The notes: generated from the sequence alone by a model not told the origin. A stretch of DNA of 64,000 bases from DATFQI01 sp963816955 (GCA_963816955.1 CAWFME010000003.1:310001-374000); one strand, 5' to 3'. Counted from the first letter of the stretch, positions 37,792-47,450 are shown. Made by a program: numbers and translations.

Positions 37792-39504
37792 ATGTCAGGC
37801 CCCTATCCCTTCGAGCGCCGCTTCGGCGCCTTCCCGGCCGGCGACGGCCGCGCGGAGTTCCGCGTCTGGGCGCCCGCCCGCGAGCACGTCGTGCTGCGGG
37901 TCGGCGACCGCGACCACGAGCTGGCCGCGGCCGGCCACGGCGTGCTCGAGGCGACCGTCGAGGCGCGGCCGGGGGAGGGCTACGCGTACGTGGTCGAGGA
38001 CATCGAGTTCCCCGACCCGGCGACCCGCTGGCAGCCGCACGGCCTGCGCGGGCGCTCGCGGCTGCTCGACCCGGGCGCGTTCGCCTGGACCGACGAGGGC
38101 TTCGCGACGCCGGCGCTGCGCGACAGCGTCCTCTACGAGCTGCACATCGGCACGTTCACCGAGGAGGGGACGCTCGACGCGGCGATCCCGTACCTGGGCG
38201 GGCTGCGCGAGCTCGGGATCACGACGATCGAGCTGATGCCGCTCGCCGCCTTCCCCGGCCGCCACGGCTGGGGCTACGACGGCGTCTACATCAGCGCCGC
38301 TCACGATCCCTACGGCGGGCCGGAGGGCCTGCAGCGGTTCGTCGACGCGGCCCACGGCGAGGGCCTCGCCGTGCTGCTCGACGTCGTCTACAACCACGTC
38401 GGCGCCTCCGGCACGCAGGGCCTGGAGTGCTTCGGCCCCTACTTCACCTCGCACTACGAGACGCCGTGGGGCCGCGCGATGAACTACGACGACGCGGACT
38501 CCGACGCCGTCCGCGAGTGGGTGCTGCAGAGCGCGGAGCAGTGGATCCGCGACTTCCACCTCGACGGCCTGCGGCTGGACGCGATCCACTCGATCATGGA
38601 CTCCAACCCCGAGCACCTGGTCGCCGCCATCTGCCGCCGCGTGCACGCCGTCAACCCGCGCGCGATCGTGATCGCCGAGTCCGGTCTCAACGACCCCAAG
38701 GTGCTCACGCAGTGGGGCTGCGACGGCGTCTGGGCCGACGACTTCCACCACGCCCTGCGCGTGCTGCTGACCGGCGACCGCGAGGGCTACTACGCGGAGT
38801 TCGGCACGCTCGCCGCATTGGCGAAGGTCCTGCACCGGCCGCACTTCCACGACGGCACCTACTCGACCTTCCGCCGCCGCCGCTTCGGCGCGGGAGCCGA
38901 GGAGGTCGCGCCCGAGCGCTTCGTCGTGTTCTCCTCCAACCACGACCAGGTCGGCAACCGCGCGCTCGGCGACCGGCTGCCCGTCGCGGCCCGGCCGCTG
39001 GCCGCGTTCGTGACGCTTCTGGCACCGTTCACCCCGATGCTCTTCCAGGGGGAGGAACACGGGGAGCGCGCCCCGTTCCAGTTCTTCTCCGACCACATCG
39101 ACGAGGAGATCGCGGTCGCGACCCGCGACGGCCGCCGGCGCGAGTTCGCCGCCTTCGCGGAGTTCGCCGGGGAGGAGGTGCCCGACCCGCAGGACGAGGC
39201 CACCTTCCGCGCCTCCAAGCTCACGCGCGCGGGCGAGCCGGAGGGGCTGCGCGACCTCTACGCGGCGCTGCTGCGGGCGCGCGCCGAGCTCCCGTACGGC
39301 GACTTCGACGCGATCGACTTCGACGAGCACGCGGGCTGGCTGCGCGCCCGCCGCGGGCCGTTCGTGCTGCTCGCGAACTTCTCCCAGCGCGACGTCCACG
39401 TGCCGGTCGAGGAGACGCTCGAGACCGTCCTGGCCACGCACCACGCCACGCTGGAGCCCGGCTTCGTGGTGCTGCCCGCCCTCTCCGGAGCCTTGCTGAA
39501 GTGA
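37792..39504 (+). CDS. treZ: Malto-oligosyltrehalose trehalohydrolase (GH13_10)
   Basis: 570 residues. A CBM48-like N-terminal domain (RRFGAFPAGDGRAEFRVWAP) precedes the barrel. Catalytic Asp263 in GLRLDAIHSIMD and Glu296 in VIAESGLN are present; SSNHDQVGNR and LFQGEEHGERAPFQ are TreZ hallmarks. It releases trehalose from maltooligosyltrehalose made by TreY. It is the first gene of treZ-glgX-treY-yihY, all joined by 4-bp overlaps. Confidence 0.95.
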   Translation: MSGPYPFERRFGAFPAGDGRAEFRVWAPAREHVVLRVGDRDHELAAAGHGVLEATVEARPGEGYAYVVEDIEFPDPATRWQPHGLRGRSRLLDPGAFAWTDEGFATPALRDSVLYELHIGTFTEEGTLDAAIPYLGGLRELGITTIELMPLAAFPGRHGWGYDGVYISAAHDPYGGPEGLQRFVDAAHGEGLAVLLDVVYNHVGASGTQGLECFGPYFTSHYETPWGRAMNYDDADSDAVREWVLQSAEQWIRDFHLDGLRLDAIHSIMDSNPEHLVAAICRRVHAVNPRAIVIAESGLNDPKVLTQWGCDGVWADDFHHALRVLLTGDREGYYAEFGTLAALAKVLHRPHFHDGTYSTFRRRRFGAGAEEVAPERFVVFSSNHDQVGNRALGDRLPVAARPLAAFVTLLAPFTPMLFQGEEHGERAPFQFFSDHIDEEIAVATRDGRRREFAAFAEFAGEEVPDPQDEATFRASKLTRAGEPEGLRDLYAALLRARAELPYGDFDAIDFDEHAGWLRARRGPFVLLANFSQRDVHVPVEETLETVLATHHATLEPGFVVLPALSGALLK

Positions 39505-41612
39505 CCGAGATCTGGCCGGGGCGGCCGTTCCCGCTCGGCGCCCAGTGGGACGGGGCGGGGACCAACTTCTCGCTGTTCTCGGAGAACGCCGAGCGCGTCG
39601 AGCTGTGCCTGTTCGGGGACGGCGACGCCGAGACCCGCGTCGAGCTGTGCGAGCGCACGGCGTTCATCTGGCACGGCTACCTGCCCGGCGTCGGCCCCGG
39701 GCAGCGCTACGGCTACCGCGTGCACGGGCCCTACGACCCGGCGAAGGGGCACCGCTTCAACCCGCACAAGCTGCTGATCGACCCGTACGCGAAGTCGATC
39801 GAGGGCAAGGTCCGCTGGAACCGCGCCAACGTGCTCCCCTACGCCGGCACGGGCGAGGACGCCGACCTCGAGATGGACGCGACGGACTCCTCGGTCGCGA
39901 TCCCCAAGTCGGTCGTGATCGACCCGCACTTCGACTGGGAGGACGACCGGCCGCCGGCCCGGCCGTTCCACGAGACGGTCATCTACGAGACGCACGTCAA
40001 GGGCTTCACGATGCGCCACCCCGACGTGCGCGAGGACCTGCGCGGCACCTACGCCGGGCTGGCCGACCCGGCCGCGCTGGAGTACCTCAAGCGCCTCGGC
40101 GTGACCGCGGTCGAGCTGCTGCCGATCCACCACATCGCCGACGAGTCGTTCCTGCCCGAGCGCGGGCTCACGAACTACTGGGGCTACTCGACGATCGGGT
40201 TCTTCGCGCCGTTCTCCAACTACGCCGCGACCGGCATCCGCGGGCAGGAGGTGCGCGAGTTCAAGGGCATGGTCAAGGCGCTGCACCGAGCGGGCATCGA
40301 GGTGATCCTCGACGTGGTCTACAACCACACCGCGGAGGGCAACCACCTCGGCCCGATGCTGTCGTTCAAGGGCGTCGACAACGCGAGCTACTACCGGCTG
40401 GAGCCCGAGGATCCGCGCCGCTACATGGACTTCACGGGCACGGGCAACTCGCTCAACCCGGTCCACCCGAGCGTGCTGCGGCTGATCATGGACTCGCTGC
40501 GCTACTGGGTCACCGAGTGCCACGTCGACGGCTTCCGCTTCGACCTGGCCAGCGCGCTCGCGCGCGAGTTCTACGACGTCGACCGCCTGAGCGCGTTCTT
40601 CGACACGATCCACCAGGACCCCGTGCTCAGCCAGGTCAAGCTGATCGCCGAGCCGTGGGACGTCGGCCCGGGCGGCTACCAGGTCGGCAACTTCCCCGTG
40701 CTGTGGTCGGAGTGGAACGGGATGTACCGCGACGTGATGCGCGACTTCTGGCGCGGGCAGGCGAGCGTCGCCGACTTCGCCTCGCGCCTGACCGGCTCCA
40801 GCGACCTCTACGAGTCCGACGGCCGCCACCCGTTCGCGTCGATCAACTTCATCACGGCCCACGACGGCTTCACGCTGCGCGACCTCGTCTCCTACAACGA
40901 CAAGCACAACGAGGCCAACCTCGAGGACAACCGCGACGGCACCGACGACAACCGCTCCTGGAACTGCGGCGTCGAAGGGCCCTCCGACGACCCGGAGATC
41001 GCCGCGCTGCGCGCCCGCCAGCAGCGCAACTTCCTCGCCACGCTGCTGCTCAGCCAGGGCACGCCGATGCTGCTCGGCGGCGACGAGTTCGGCCGCTCCC
41101 AGGGCGGCAACAACAACGCCTGGTGCCAGGACTCGGAGATCTCCTGGTTCGACTGGCAGGCACAGCAGGACGGCGATGAGCTGCTCACGTTCACGCGCAC
41201 GCTGATCCGGCTCCGGCACGAGCACCCGGTCTTCCGCCGGCGCCAGTTCCTGCAGGGCACCGACGAGGAGGGCTCGGGGCTGCCCGACGTGTGGTGGTTC
41301 CGGCCCGACGGGCGGCGCATGACCAAGGCCGACTGGGACGACGGCAGCTCGCGCCGGCTCGGGATGTTCCTCAACGGCGAGGAGATCGTCACCCCCGACG
41401 AGCGCGGGCAGCGGATCGTCGACGACTCGTTCGTGCTGCTCTTCAACGCCGCCCACGAGGACGCGGAGTTCACGCTCCCGCCGCAGCGCTTCGGCGCGCG
41501 GTACACGTGCGAGCTGCGCACGGACGGGGAGCCGGGCGCGACGCACGACGCCGGGCAGCCGGTCCACGTCGCCTCGCGCTCGCTGGTGCTCCTGCGGAGG
41601 ACCGCGACATGA
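39501..41612 (+). CDS. glgX: Glycogen debranching enzyme (GH13_11)
   Basis: 703 residues. Starts with GTG overlapping the treZ stop. It has the GlgX N-terminus (PLGAQWDGAGTNFSLFSENA), catalytic Asp348 in GFRFDLASALARE, Glu384 in LIAEPWDVGPGGYQVG, and the C-terminal NNNAWCQDSEISWFDW. It removes alpha-1,6 branches and gives linear maltooligosaccharides for TreY, which the operon order supports. Confidence 0.95.
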   Translation: MTEIWPGRPFPLGAQWDGAGTNFSLFSENAERVELCLFGDGDAETRVELCERTAFIWHGYLPGVGPGQRYGYRVHGPYDPAKGHRFNPHKLLIDPYAKSIEGKVRWNRANVLPYAGTGEDADLEMDATDSSVAIPKSVVIDPHFDWEDDRPPARPFHETVIYETHVKGFTMRHPDVREDLRGTYAGLADPAALEYLKRLGVTAVELLPIHHIADESFLPERGLTNYWGYSTIGFFAPFSNYAATGIRGQEVREFKGMVKALHRAGIEVILDVVYNHTAEGNHLGPMLSFKGVDNASYYRLEPEDPRRYMDFTGTGNSLNPVHPSVLRLIMDSLRYWVTECHVDGFRFDLASALAREFYDVDRLSAFFDTIHQDPVLSQVKLIAEPWDVGPGGYQVGNFPVLWSEWNGMYRDVMRDFWRGQASVADFASRLTGSSDLYESDGRHPFASINFITAHDGFTLRDLVSYNDKHNEANLEDNRDGTDDNRSWNCGVEGPSDDPEIAALRARQQRNFLATLLLSQGTPMLLGGDEFGRSQGGNNNAWCQDSEISWFDWQAQQDGDELLTFTRTLIRLRHEHPVFRRRQFLQGTDEEGSGLPDVWWFRPDGRRMTKADWDDGSSRRLGMFLNGEEIVTPDERGQRIVDDSFVLLFNAAHEDAEFTLPPQRFGARYTCELRTDGEPGATHDAGQPVHVASRSLVLLRRTAT

Positions 41613-43612
41613 CGGAGCGAGAACTCCGCGCCACCTACCGGCTCCAGCTCGGCGGCGGGTTCGGCTTCGCGCGGGCGCGCGAGCTCGTGCCCTACCTGCG
41701 CGACCTCGGCGTCAGCCACCTGTACCTGCCGCCGTCGTTCCAGGCGCGCGAGGGCTCCACGCACGGCTACGACGTCGTCGACCCCACGTCGATCTCGAAC
41801 GAGCTCGGCGGGGAGCGCGAGTTCGAGGCGCTCGCGCGCGCGGTGCGCGAGGCGGGCATGGGCCTGATCCTCGACATCGTCCCCAACCACATGGCGACCG
41901 ACGAGGCCAACCGCTACTGGTCGGACCCCGAGGCGCGCCGGCGCTTCTTCGACCTCGACGAGGCGACCGGCCGGCACCGGCGCTTCTTCGACATCGACCA
42001 CCTCGCCGCCGTGCGCCAGGAGGACGAGGCGGTGTTCGCGGAGACCCACGAGCTGGCGCTCGCGCTCGTGCGCGAGGGGACGGTCGACGGCCTGCGGATC
42101 GACCACCCGGACGGGCTCGCCGACCCGGCCGGCTACCTGCGCCGGCTGCGCGAGGGCGGCGCGCGCCACGTGTGGGTGGAGAAGATCCTCGACCCCGGCG
42201 AGCACCTGCGCGACTGGGCCGTCGAGGGCACGGTCGGCTACGAGTTCCTCAACGACGTCGCGGCGCTGTTCGTCGACCCGGCCGGCGAGGCGCCGCTGAC
42301 CGCGCTGTGGGAGGAGGTCGCGGGCGACGCGCGGCCGTTCCGCGCCTACGCCGACGAGGCCAAGCTCGAGCAGGCGCGCACGACGTTCGCGCCCGAGGTC
42401 GACCGGCTCCGCCGCGAGGCGCCGCGCGAGGTCGGCGGGCTGGAGCGCGCGCTCGCCTCGCTGCCGGTCTACCGCACCTACGTCGAGCCGTGGTCGGGGC
42501 TGGTGACCGGCGAGGACCGCGAGGCGATCGAGGAGGCCGGTCTGCCGGACTCGCTCGCCAAGGTGCTGCGGCTGGAGGAGCGGGGCTGGGACGCGTTCGT
42601 GACGCGCTTCCAGCAGACGACGCCGCCGATCATGGCCAAGGGCGTGGAGGACACGGCCTTCTACCGCTACGGGCGGCTGCTCGCGCTCAACGACGTCGGC
42701 GGCGACCCGAGCCGGTTCGGGATCTCGATCGAGGCGTTCCACGCCGCCAACCGCGAGCGGGCCGAGCGCTTCCCGCACAACCTGCTCGTGACCCAGACGC
42801 ACGACACCAAGCGCTCGGGCGACGTGCGGGCGCGGATCGGGGCGCTGTCGGCGATGGCGGAGGAGTGGGCCGAGCGCGTGCGCCGCTGGCTCGAGCTCAC
42901 GCGGGACCTGACAGGGCCGGACGACGTGGAGCGCTACTTCGTCTTCCAGACGCTCGCGGGCGCCTGGCCGATCGAGCTCGAGCGCATGCAGGCCTACATG
43001 GAGAAGGCGCTGCGCGAGGCCAAGCGCACGACGAGCTGGGTCGAGCCCGACGAGGCGCACGAGGCCGGGGTGCAGGCGTTCGTCGCGGCGCTGTACGAGC
43101 ACGACGCGTTCCTGGCGGACTTCGAGCCGTTCGCGGCCGAGCTGGCGCTGGCGGGCGACCGCGCCGCGCTCGCCCAGCTGCTGCTCAAGCTCACCGTGCC
43201 GGGGCTGCCCGACATCTACCAGGGCGACGAGCTGCTCTCGCTCTCGCTGGTGGACCCCGACAACCGCCGCCCGGTGGACTGGGAGGAGCGCCGCCGCGCG
43301 CTCGACGAGCTCCGCCGCGGCGCCGCGCCCTCCGACCGCACCCGCAAGCTCTGGCTGATCATGCGCGCGCTCGTGCTGCGCCGCACCCGCGCGCCGGCGT
43401 TCGCCGGCGCGTACGAGCCGCTCGACGCCGGCCCGCGCACGCTCGCGTTCCTGCGCGGCGGCGACGTGCTCGTCGCGGCGGCGGTCCGCGGCGACGGCGA
43501 CCCGGTCGAGCTGCCCGCCGGCCGCTGGCGCGACGTCCTGCACGGCGGCGAGCACGACGGCGCGACCAGCGTGGCGCTGCGCGACGGCATCGCGCTGCTC
43601 GAGCGCACATGA
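41609..43612 (+). CDS. treY: Malto-oligosyltrehalose synthase (GH13_26)
   Basis: 667 residues, somewhat short for TreY (often 700 or more). It has the N-terminal ATYRLQLGGGFGFARA, DIVPNHMA, nucleophile Asp165 in GLRIDHPDGLADP, acid/base Glu191 in HVWVEKIL, and the C-terminal PGLPDIYQGDELLSLSLVDP. It isomerises the reducing end of a maltooligosaccharide to trehalose. The missing length falls mostly in the insert between the barrel motifs around residues 140-160. GGAGG lies 9 nt before the ATG. Confidence 0.94.
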   Translation: MTERELRATYRLQLGGGFGFARARELVPYLRDLGVSHLYLPPSFQAREGSTHGYDVVDPTSISNELGGEREFEALARAVREAGMGLILDIVPNHMATDEANRYWSDPEARRRFFDLDEATGRHRRFFDIDHLAAVRQEDEAVFAETHELALALVREGTVDGLRIDHPDGLADPAGYLRRLREGGARHVWVEKILDPGEHLRDWAVEGTVGYEFLNDVAALFVDPAGEAPLTALWEEVAGDARPFRAYADEAKLEQARTTFAPEVDRLRREAPREVGGLERALASLPVYRTYVEPWSGLVTGEDREAIEEAGLPDSLAKVLRLEERGWDAFVTRFQQTTPPIMAKGVEDTAFYRYGRLLALNDVGGDPSRFGISIEAFHAANRERAERFPHNLLVTQTHDTKRSGDVRARIGALSAMAEEWAERVRRWLELTRDLTGPDDVERYFVFQTLAGAWPIELERMQAYMEKALREAKRTTSWVEPDEAHEAGVQAFVAALYEHDAFLADFEPFAAELALAGDRAALAQLLLKLTVPGLPDIYQGDELLSLSLVDPDNRRPVDWEERRRALDELRRGAAPSDRTRKLWLIMRALVLRRTRAPAFAGAYEPLDAGPRTLAFLRGGDVLVAAAVRGDGDPVELPAGRWRDVLHGGEHDGATSVALRDGIALLERT

Positions 43613-44511
43613 GCCGCCTGCGCCGCCTGGGCAACCGCACGCTGCTCACGACGTGGCGGTCGCTGCTGGAGTCCATCGACGACCGCATCCACCGCGACGG
43701 CGCCCAGGTCGGCTTCTTCGCGATGCTGTCGTTCGTCCCGCTCGGGCTGCTGCTCGTGGCGACGTTCGGGCTCTTCTTCGACGACGCCGAGGTCCGCACG
43801 CGCGTCGTCAAGACGGTGTTCGAGAACATCCCGCTGTCCACGGAGGACGACCGCGAGCGGCTCGAGGCGACGGTCAGCGAGTCGCTGCAACGCGCTGGGG
43901 CCATCGGCCCGTTCTCCATCCTGCTGCTGGTCGCTGCCGGCACCGGAGTGATGGGCGCGCTGCGCCACACGATCAACGAGGCCTGGGACATCCACGACCG
44001 CCCGCCCCTGCTGCGCCGCAAGGCGCTCGACCTCGCGCTGATCCTCGGCGCCACGATCGTGCTCGCGCTGTCGCTCTCGGTCACCGCGACGCGCAAGGCC
44101 GCCGAGCTGCTCGACGACGAGGAGGGCGGCGGCTTCCTCGCCTCGCTGCTCGATTTCGTCGGCGACGTGCTCCCGTTCGTCTTCACGGGCGGCGTGATCC
44201 TCTTCCTCTACTGCGTGCTGCCGATGCAGCGGCAGCGCCCGAAGGACGTCTGGCCGGGCGTCGTCGTCGCGGTGCTGCTGCTCGCGCTGCTGCGCGAGGG
44301 GCTGGAGCTCTACTTCGAGCACCTCGCCGACTTCGGCGCGCTCTACGGCTCGCTCGGCGCGCTGATGGCGCTGCTGCTGTTCGTCTACGCCTCCGCGATG
44401 GTGATGCTCTTCGGGGCCGAGTTCGCCTCCGAGTGGACCCGCCTCCCCGAGAGCGACGACGAGGTCGCGGCCGAGGTCGGCAAGCTCACCGCGCGCCTGA
44501 AGCGCAGCTAG
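43609..44511 (+). CDS. YihY/BrkB family membrane protein
   Basis: 300 residues with about six membrane helices. The N-terminal signature AQVGFFAMLSFVPLGLLLVAT and the C-terminal LYGSLGALMALLLFVYASAM with a following acidic tail mark the YihY/BrkB family, formerly annotated as ribonuclease BN. Function is not established; transport roles have been proposed. Its ATG overlaps the treY stop, so it is translated with the trehalose genes. Its stop overlaps that of the convergent NYN gene (CTAG). Confidence 0.9.
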   Translation: MSRLRRLGNRTLLTTWRSLLESIDDRIHRDGAQVGFFAMLSFVPLGLLLVATFGLFFDDAEVRTRVVKTVFENIPLSTEDDRERLEATVSESLQRAGAIGPFSILLLVAAGTGVMGALRHTINEAWDIHDRPPLLRRKALDLALILGATIVLALSLSVTATRKAAELLDDEEGGGFLASLLDFVGDVLPFVFTGGVILFLYCVLPMQRQRPKDVWPGVVVAVLLLALLREGLELYFEHLADFGALYGSLGALMALLLFVYASAMVMLFGAEFASEWTRLPESDDEVAAEVGKLTARLKRS

Positions 44512-45263
44512 CGCTTGCCGCCGCCCTTGGCCTTCGGCTTGAGCCGCACCCACAGCTGGCTCAGGCCGGTCGGCCCCTGCTCGTCCTTCACCTCGACGTA
44601 GGACTCGGCGCGAACCAGCTCGCTGAGCTTGGAGTGGCCGTAGACGCGGGGATCGAACGCCGCGTGGCTCTTGACCAGGTAGGAGCCCACCTCGCCTAGG
44701 TTGGACCAGCCGTCCTCCTTGGAGGTGCTGCTGATCGCCGTCGAGAGGATTCGCTTCAGGTTCGGCAGGGCGGGCGCCGGCTCGTCGTCGGGCGCGGGCT
44801 CCCGCGCCGGCTCCGGGGCGTCCTGGCTGAGCAGGTCGAGGTAGATGAAGCGGTCGCAGGCCGCGACGAAGGCCTCGGGCGTCTTGCGCGCGCCGAGCCC
44901 GTAGACGGTCTTGCCCGACTCCCGCAGCCGCGTCGCCAGCCGCGTGAAGTCGCTGTCGCTGGAGACGATCACGAACCCCTCCAGGTTCCCGGCGTAGAGG
45001 AGGTCCATGGCGTCGATGATCAGCGCCGAGTCGGTGGAGTTCTTGCCGCGCGTGTAGGCGAACTGCTGCATCGGCTGGATCGCGTGGCGCACGAGCTCGT
45101 CCTTCCAGCTCGCGAGCTGCTGGGTGGTCCAGTCGCCGTACGCGCGCTTGACCGTCGGCGTGCCGTACTTGGCGATCTCCTCGAGCAGCTCCGGCGTCAG
45201 CCGCGCCGTCGTGTTGTCGGAGTCGATCAGCACGGCGAGCCGGTCCGTGTCGGCGGGGCTCAT
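44508..45263 (-). CDS. NYN-domain RNase-like protein (LabA/DUF88 type) with C-terminal OST-HTH-like domain
   Basis: 251 residues. A PIN-like NYN domain (1-145) shows LAVLIDSDNTT, the acidic IIDAMDLLYA, and IVSSDSDFTRLATRLRE, the conserved metal-binding aspartates. An acidic Pro-rich linker leads to a C-terminal winged-helix (LNLGEVGSYL-like, HSKLSELVRAESYVEV) resembling OST-HTH/LOTUS modules. It probably binds or cuts RNA. Its ATG overlaps the stop of the upstream nucleoside hydrolase gene. Confidence 0.85.
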   Translation of the reverse strand: MSPADTDRLAVLIDSDNTTARLTPELLEEIAKYGTPTVKRAYGDWTTQQLASWKDELVRHAIQPMQQFAYTRGKNSTDSALIIDAMDLLYAGNLEGFVIVSSDSDFTRLATRLRESGKTVYGLGARKTPEAFVAACDRFIYLDLLSQDAPEPAREPAPDDEPAPALPNLKRILSTAISSTSKEDGWSNLGEVGSYLVKSHAAFDPRVYGHSKLSELVRAESYVEVKDEQGPTGLSQLWVRLKPKAKGGGKR

Positions 45264-46189
45264 GAGCCGAGCCGCTCGAGCGCGCCGATCACGAGGTCCC
45301 AGAAGCGCGGCGCGTCGAGCTCGAGCGCCACGCGTGCGTTCGGCTCGCGGCCGAGCCGGCCGTGCAGGTCCACGACGGTCATCCCGCGCGTCCAGCGGCC
45401 CTCGGTCTCCACGGCCACGAACGTGTCGGTCAGCGTCATCACCTCCGGGTCGATCAGGAGCGCGACCGTGCACGGGTCGTGCACGGGCGGCGCGAAGCGG
45501 CCGAAGACGCGCTCGTAGCGGGAGCCGAAGAAGACCATCCAGTCCGCGACCGCGCGGGCCGGCGCGCCGGGCAGGGCCTGGACGCGCTCGAGCACCTCGC
45601 GCGTGGCGCCCGCCTGGTGGGTCAGGTTGAGGCCGATCATCGTCAGCGGCAGCCCGCTCTCGAACACGACCGCGGCGGCCTCGGGGTCGACCCAGATGTT
45701 GAACTCGGCGGCCGGGGTGGTGTTGCCGCGCACGGTCGAGCCGCCCATGATCACGATCTCGCCGATCTGCGGGTGCAGGTCGGGGCGGGCCTCGATCAGC
45801 GCCGCGATGTTGGTCAGCGGCCCGGTCGGGACGAGCGTGATCGGCTCGTCGGCGGCCTCCAGCGTGGCGACCATCAGCTCGAGCGCCGTGCGCTCGTCGA
45901 GCGGCGCCTCCGCCGTCAGGTCGTGGCCGTCGAGCCCCGTCTCGCCGTGGATGTCGGGCGCGGTGACGAGCTCGCCCGCCCGCGGGCCCGCAGCCCCCGC
46001 CGCGATCGGCACGTCGAGGCCGGCGAGCGCCGCCACGCGGCGCGCGTTGGTCGTCGCGAGGTCGAGCGGGCAGTTGCCGGCCACGGTGGTGATGGCGCGG
46101 AGGTCGACGGCGTCGTGGCCAGCCGCGAGGAGGATCGCGACGGCGTCGTCGTGACCTGGGTCACAGTCGAGCAGGATCGGCACAGGCAT
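45260..46189 (-). CDS. Inosine-uridine preferring nucleoside hydrolase family protein
   Basis: 309 residues. The N-terminal Asp cluster LLDCDPGHDDAVAILLA is the calcium site diagnostic for this family. Further motifs are TVAGNCPLDLATTNA, PTGPLTNIAALI, EFNIWVDPEAA and HDPCTVALLI. It splits ribonucleosides into base and ribose. It is translationally coupled to the NYN RNase gene, suggesting linked RNA breakdown and salvage. TATCGT (46205-46200) lies 10 nt upstream, overlapping the divergent promoter of the GT4 gene. Confidence 0.93.
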   Translation of the reverse strand: MPVPILLDCDPGHDDAVAILLAAGHDAVDLRAITTVAGNCPLDLATTNARRVAALAGLDVPIAAGAAGPRAGELVTAPDIHGETGLDGHDLTAEAPLDERTALELMVATLEAADEPITLVPTGPLTNIAALIEARPDLHPQIGEIVIMGGSTVRGNTTPAAEFNIWVDPEAAAVVFESGLPLTMIGLNLTHQAGATREVLERVQALPGAPARAVADWMVFFGSRYERVFGRFAPPVHDPCTVALLIDPEVMTLTDTFVAVETEGRWTRGMTVVDLHGRLGREPNARVALELDAPRFWDLVIGALERLGS

Positions 46190-46199
46190 GGAACCGGCA

Positions 46200-46209
46200 A
46201 CGATAGGCT
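46200..46209. promoter_or_regulatory. Overlapping divergent -10 boxes
   Basis: ACGATAGGCT reads TATCGT on the minus strand (10 nt before the nucleoside hydrolase ATG) and TAGGCT on the plus strand (14 nt before GTG 46224), sharing a TA. Confidence 0.45.
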
Positions 46210-46223
46210 CCGCGGCCCCTCTC

Positions 46224-47450
46224 GTGCCTCCGCGCGTCCTGATCCTCTCCTGGGAGTACCCGCCGATCGTGGAAGGCGGCCTGGCGCGGCACGTGCGCAA
46301 GCTGGCGGAGCAACTGGTCGCGCAGGACCACGAAGTCCACGTCCTCACCAGGGGTGGCGGGCACCTCGACGCGCGGGAGCATCGCCACGGCGTGATCGTG
46401 CACCGCGTGCGCGAGCCGGACTTCCCCAAGGACGACCTCGACGCGTTCATCTCCTGGGTCGACCACATGAACGAGGACATGCGGGCCGCCGGGGCGGAGC
46501 TCGTGGAGGAGATCGCGCCCGACCTCGTGCACTCGCACGACTGGCTCGTCGCGGGCGCCGCACGCAAGCTCGCGCGCGACGCCGGCGTGCCCTGGCTCGT
46601 GACCGTCCACGCGACGGAGTACGGCCGCCACCAGGGCTGGGTGGACAAGCACCCGCAGAGCCACATCCACGCCGTCGAGCGGCGGATGGTCCGCGGCGCC
46701 GACCGCGTGATCACCTGCTCGCACTACATGCGCCGGCACGTCGCCGACGTCTTCGGCATCCCCGCCAAGAAGGTCACCGCGATCGCCAACGGGATCGACC
46801 CCAGCGACCTGCAGCCCGTCGCCGACCTGCCGAGGCTGCGCGCCCGCTACGCGCGGCCGGACGAGCGGCTGATCCTGCTCGTCGGCCGGCTCGTCTACGA
46901 GAAGGGCTTCCACCTCGCGCTCGACGCGCTGCCGGGCCTGATCGAGCGGCTCGGGAACGTGCGCTTCCTGATCGCCGGCTCGGGCACCGCGGAGGCCGAG
47001 CTCAAGGAGCAGGCGCAGCGGCTCGGCCTGATGGAGCACGGTTCGTTCGTGGGCTGGACCGGCGACGACGAGCTGCACTCGCTCTACCGGATCGCCGACC
47101 TGTGCCTGGTGCCGTCGATCTACGAGCCGTTCGGGCTCGTGGCGCTCGAGGCGATGGCGTCGGGCTGTCCGTGCATCGTCGCCGACACCGGCGGGCTGCG
47201 CGAGGTCGTGCCCGGCGGCGGGCGGGTCGGCCTGCGCTTCCGGCCGAAGGACTCCAAGGCGCTCGGGCGGATGGCCGAGCAGCTGCTCACCGACGACGCC
47301 CTGCGCGACCGGCTCGTGGCCGAGGCGCGCGAGCACGTCCTGCGCTTCGACTGGGCCGACGTGGCCCGCCAGACCGCCGCGGTCTACGGAGACCTAGGAG
47401 CCCGTCAGAGAAACCGACACGACCGGACACAACCGATCCGCGGCGCCTGA
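46224..47450 (+). CDS. GT4 glycosyltransferase, glucan/glycogen synthase-like
   Basis: 408 residues from GTG 46224; an ATG at 46188 overlaps the divergent start and is less likely. GT-B fold: N-terminal LILSWEYPPIVEGGLARHVR, then VGRLVYEKGFHLAL, and the nucleotide-sugar EX7E region EPFGLVALEAMASG. The opening resembles alpha-glucan synthases of GT4, so with the neighbouring glucan genes it may make maltose-1-phosphate or elongate glucan; other GT4 roles are possible. The last ~18 residues are encoded by palindromic element 3, which also supplies the stop. Confidence 0.82.
   Translation: MPPRVLILSWEYPPIVEGGLARHVRKLAEQLVAQDHEVHVLTRGGGHLDAREHRHGVIVHRVREPDFPKDDLDAFISWVDHMNEDMRAAGAELVEEIAPDLVHSHDWLVAGAARKLARDAGVPWLVTVHATEYGRHQGWVDKHPQSHIHAVERRMVRGADRVITCSHYMRRHVADVFGIPAKKVTAIANGIDPSDLQPVADLPRLRARYARPDERLILLVGRLVYEKGFHLALDALPGLIERLGNVRFLIAGSGTAEAELKEQAQRLGLMEHGSFVGWTGDDELHSLYRIADLCLVPSIYEPFGLVALEAMASGCPCIVADTGGLREVVPGGGRVGLRFRPKDSKALGRMAEQLLTDDALRDRLVAEAREHVLRFDWADVARQTAAVYGDLGARQRNRHDRTQPIRGA

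Noticed and set aside
46188..46223. ATG 46188 as start of the GT4 gene
   Set aside because: It would overlap the start codon of the divergent nucleoside hydrolase and lie before the -10 box; GTG 46224 begins right at the conserved GT4 N-terminus.
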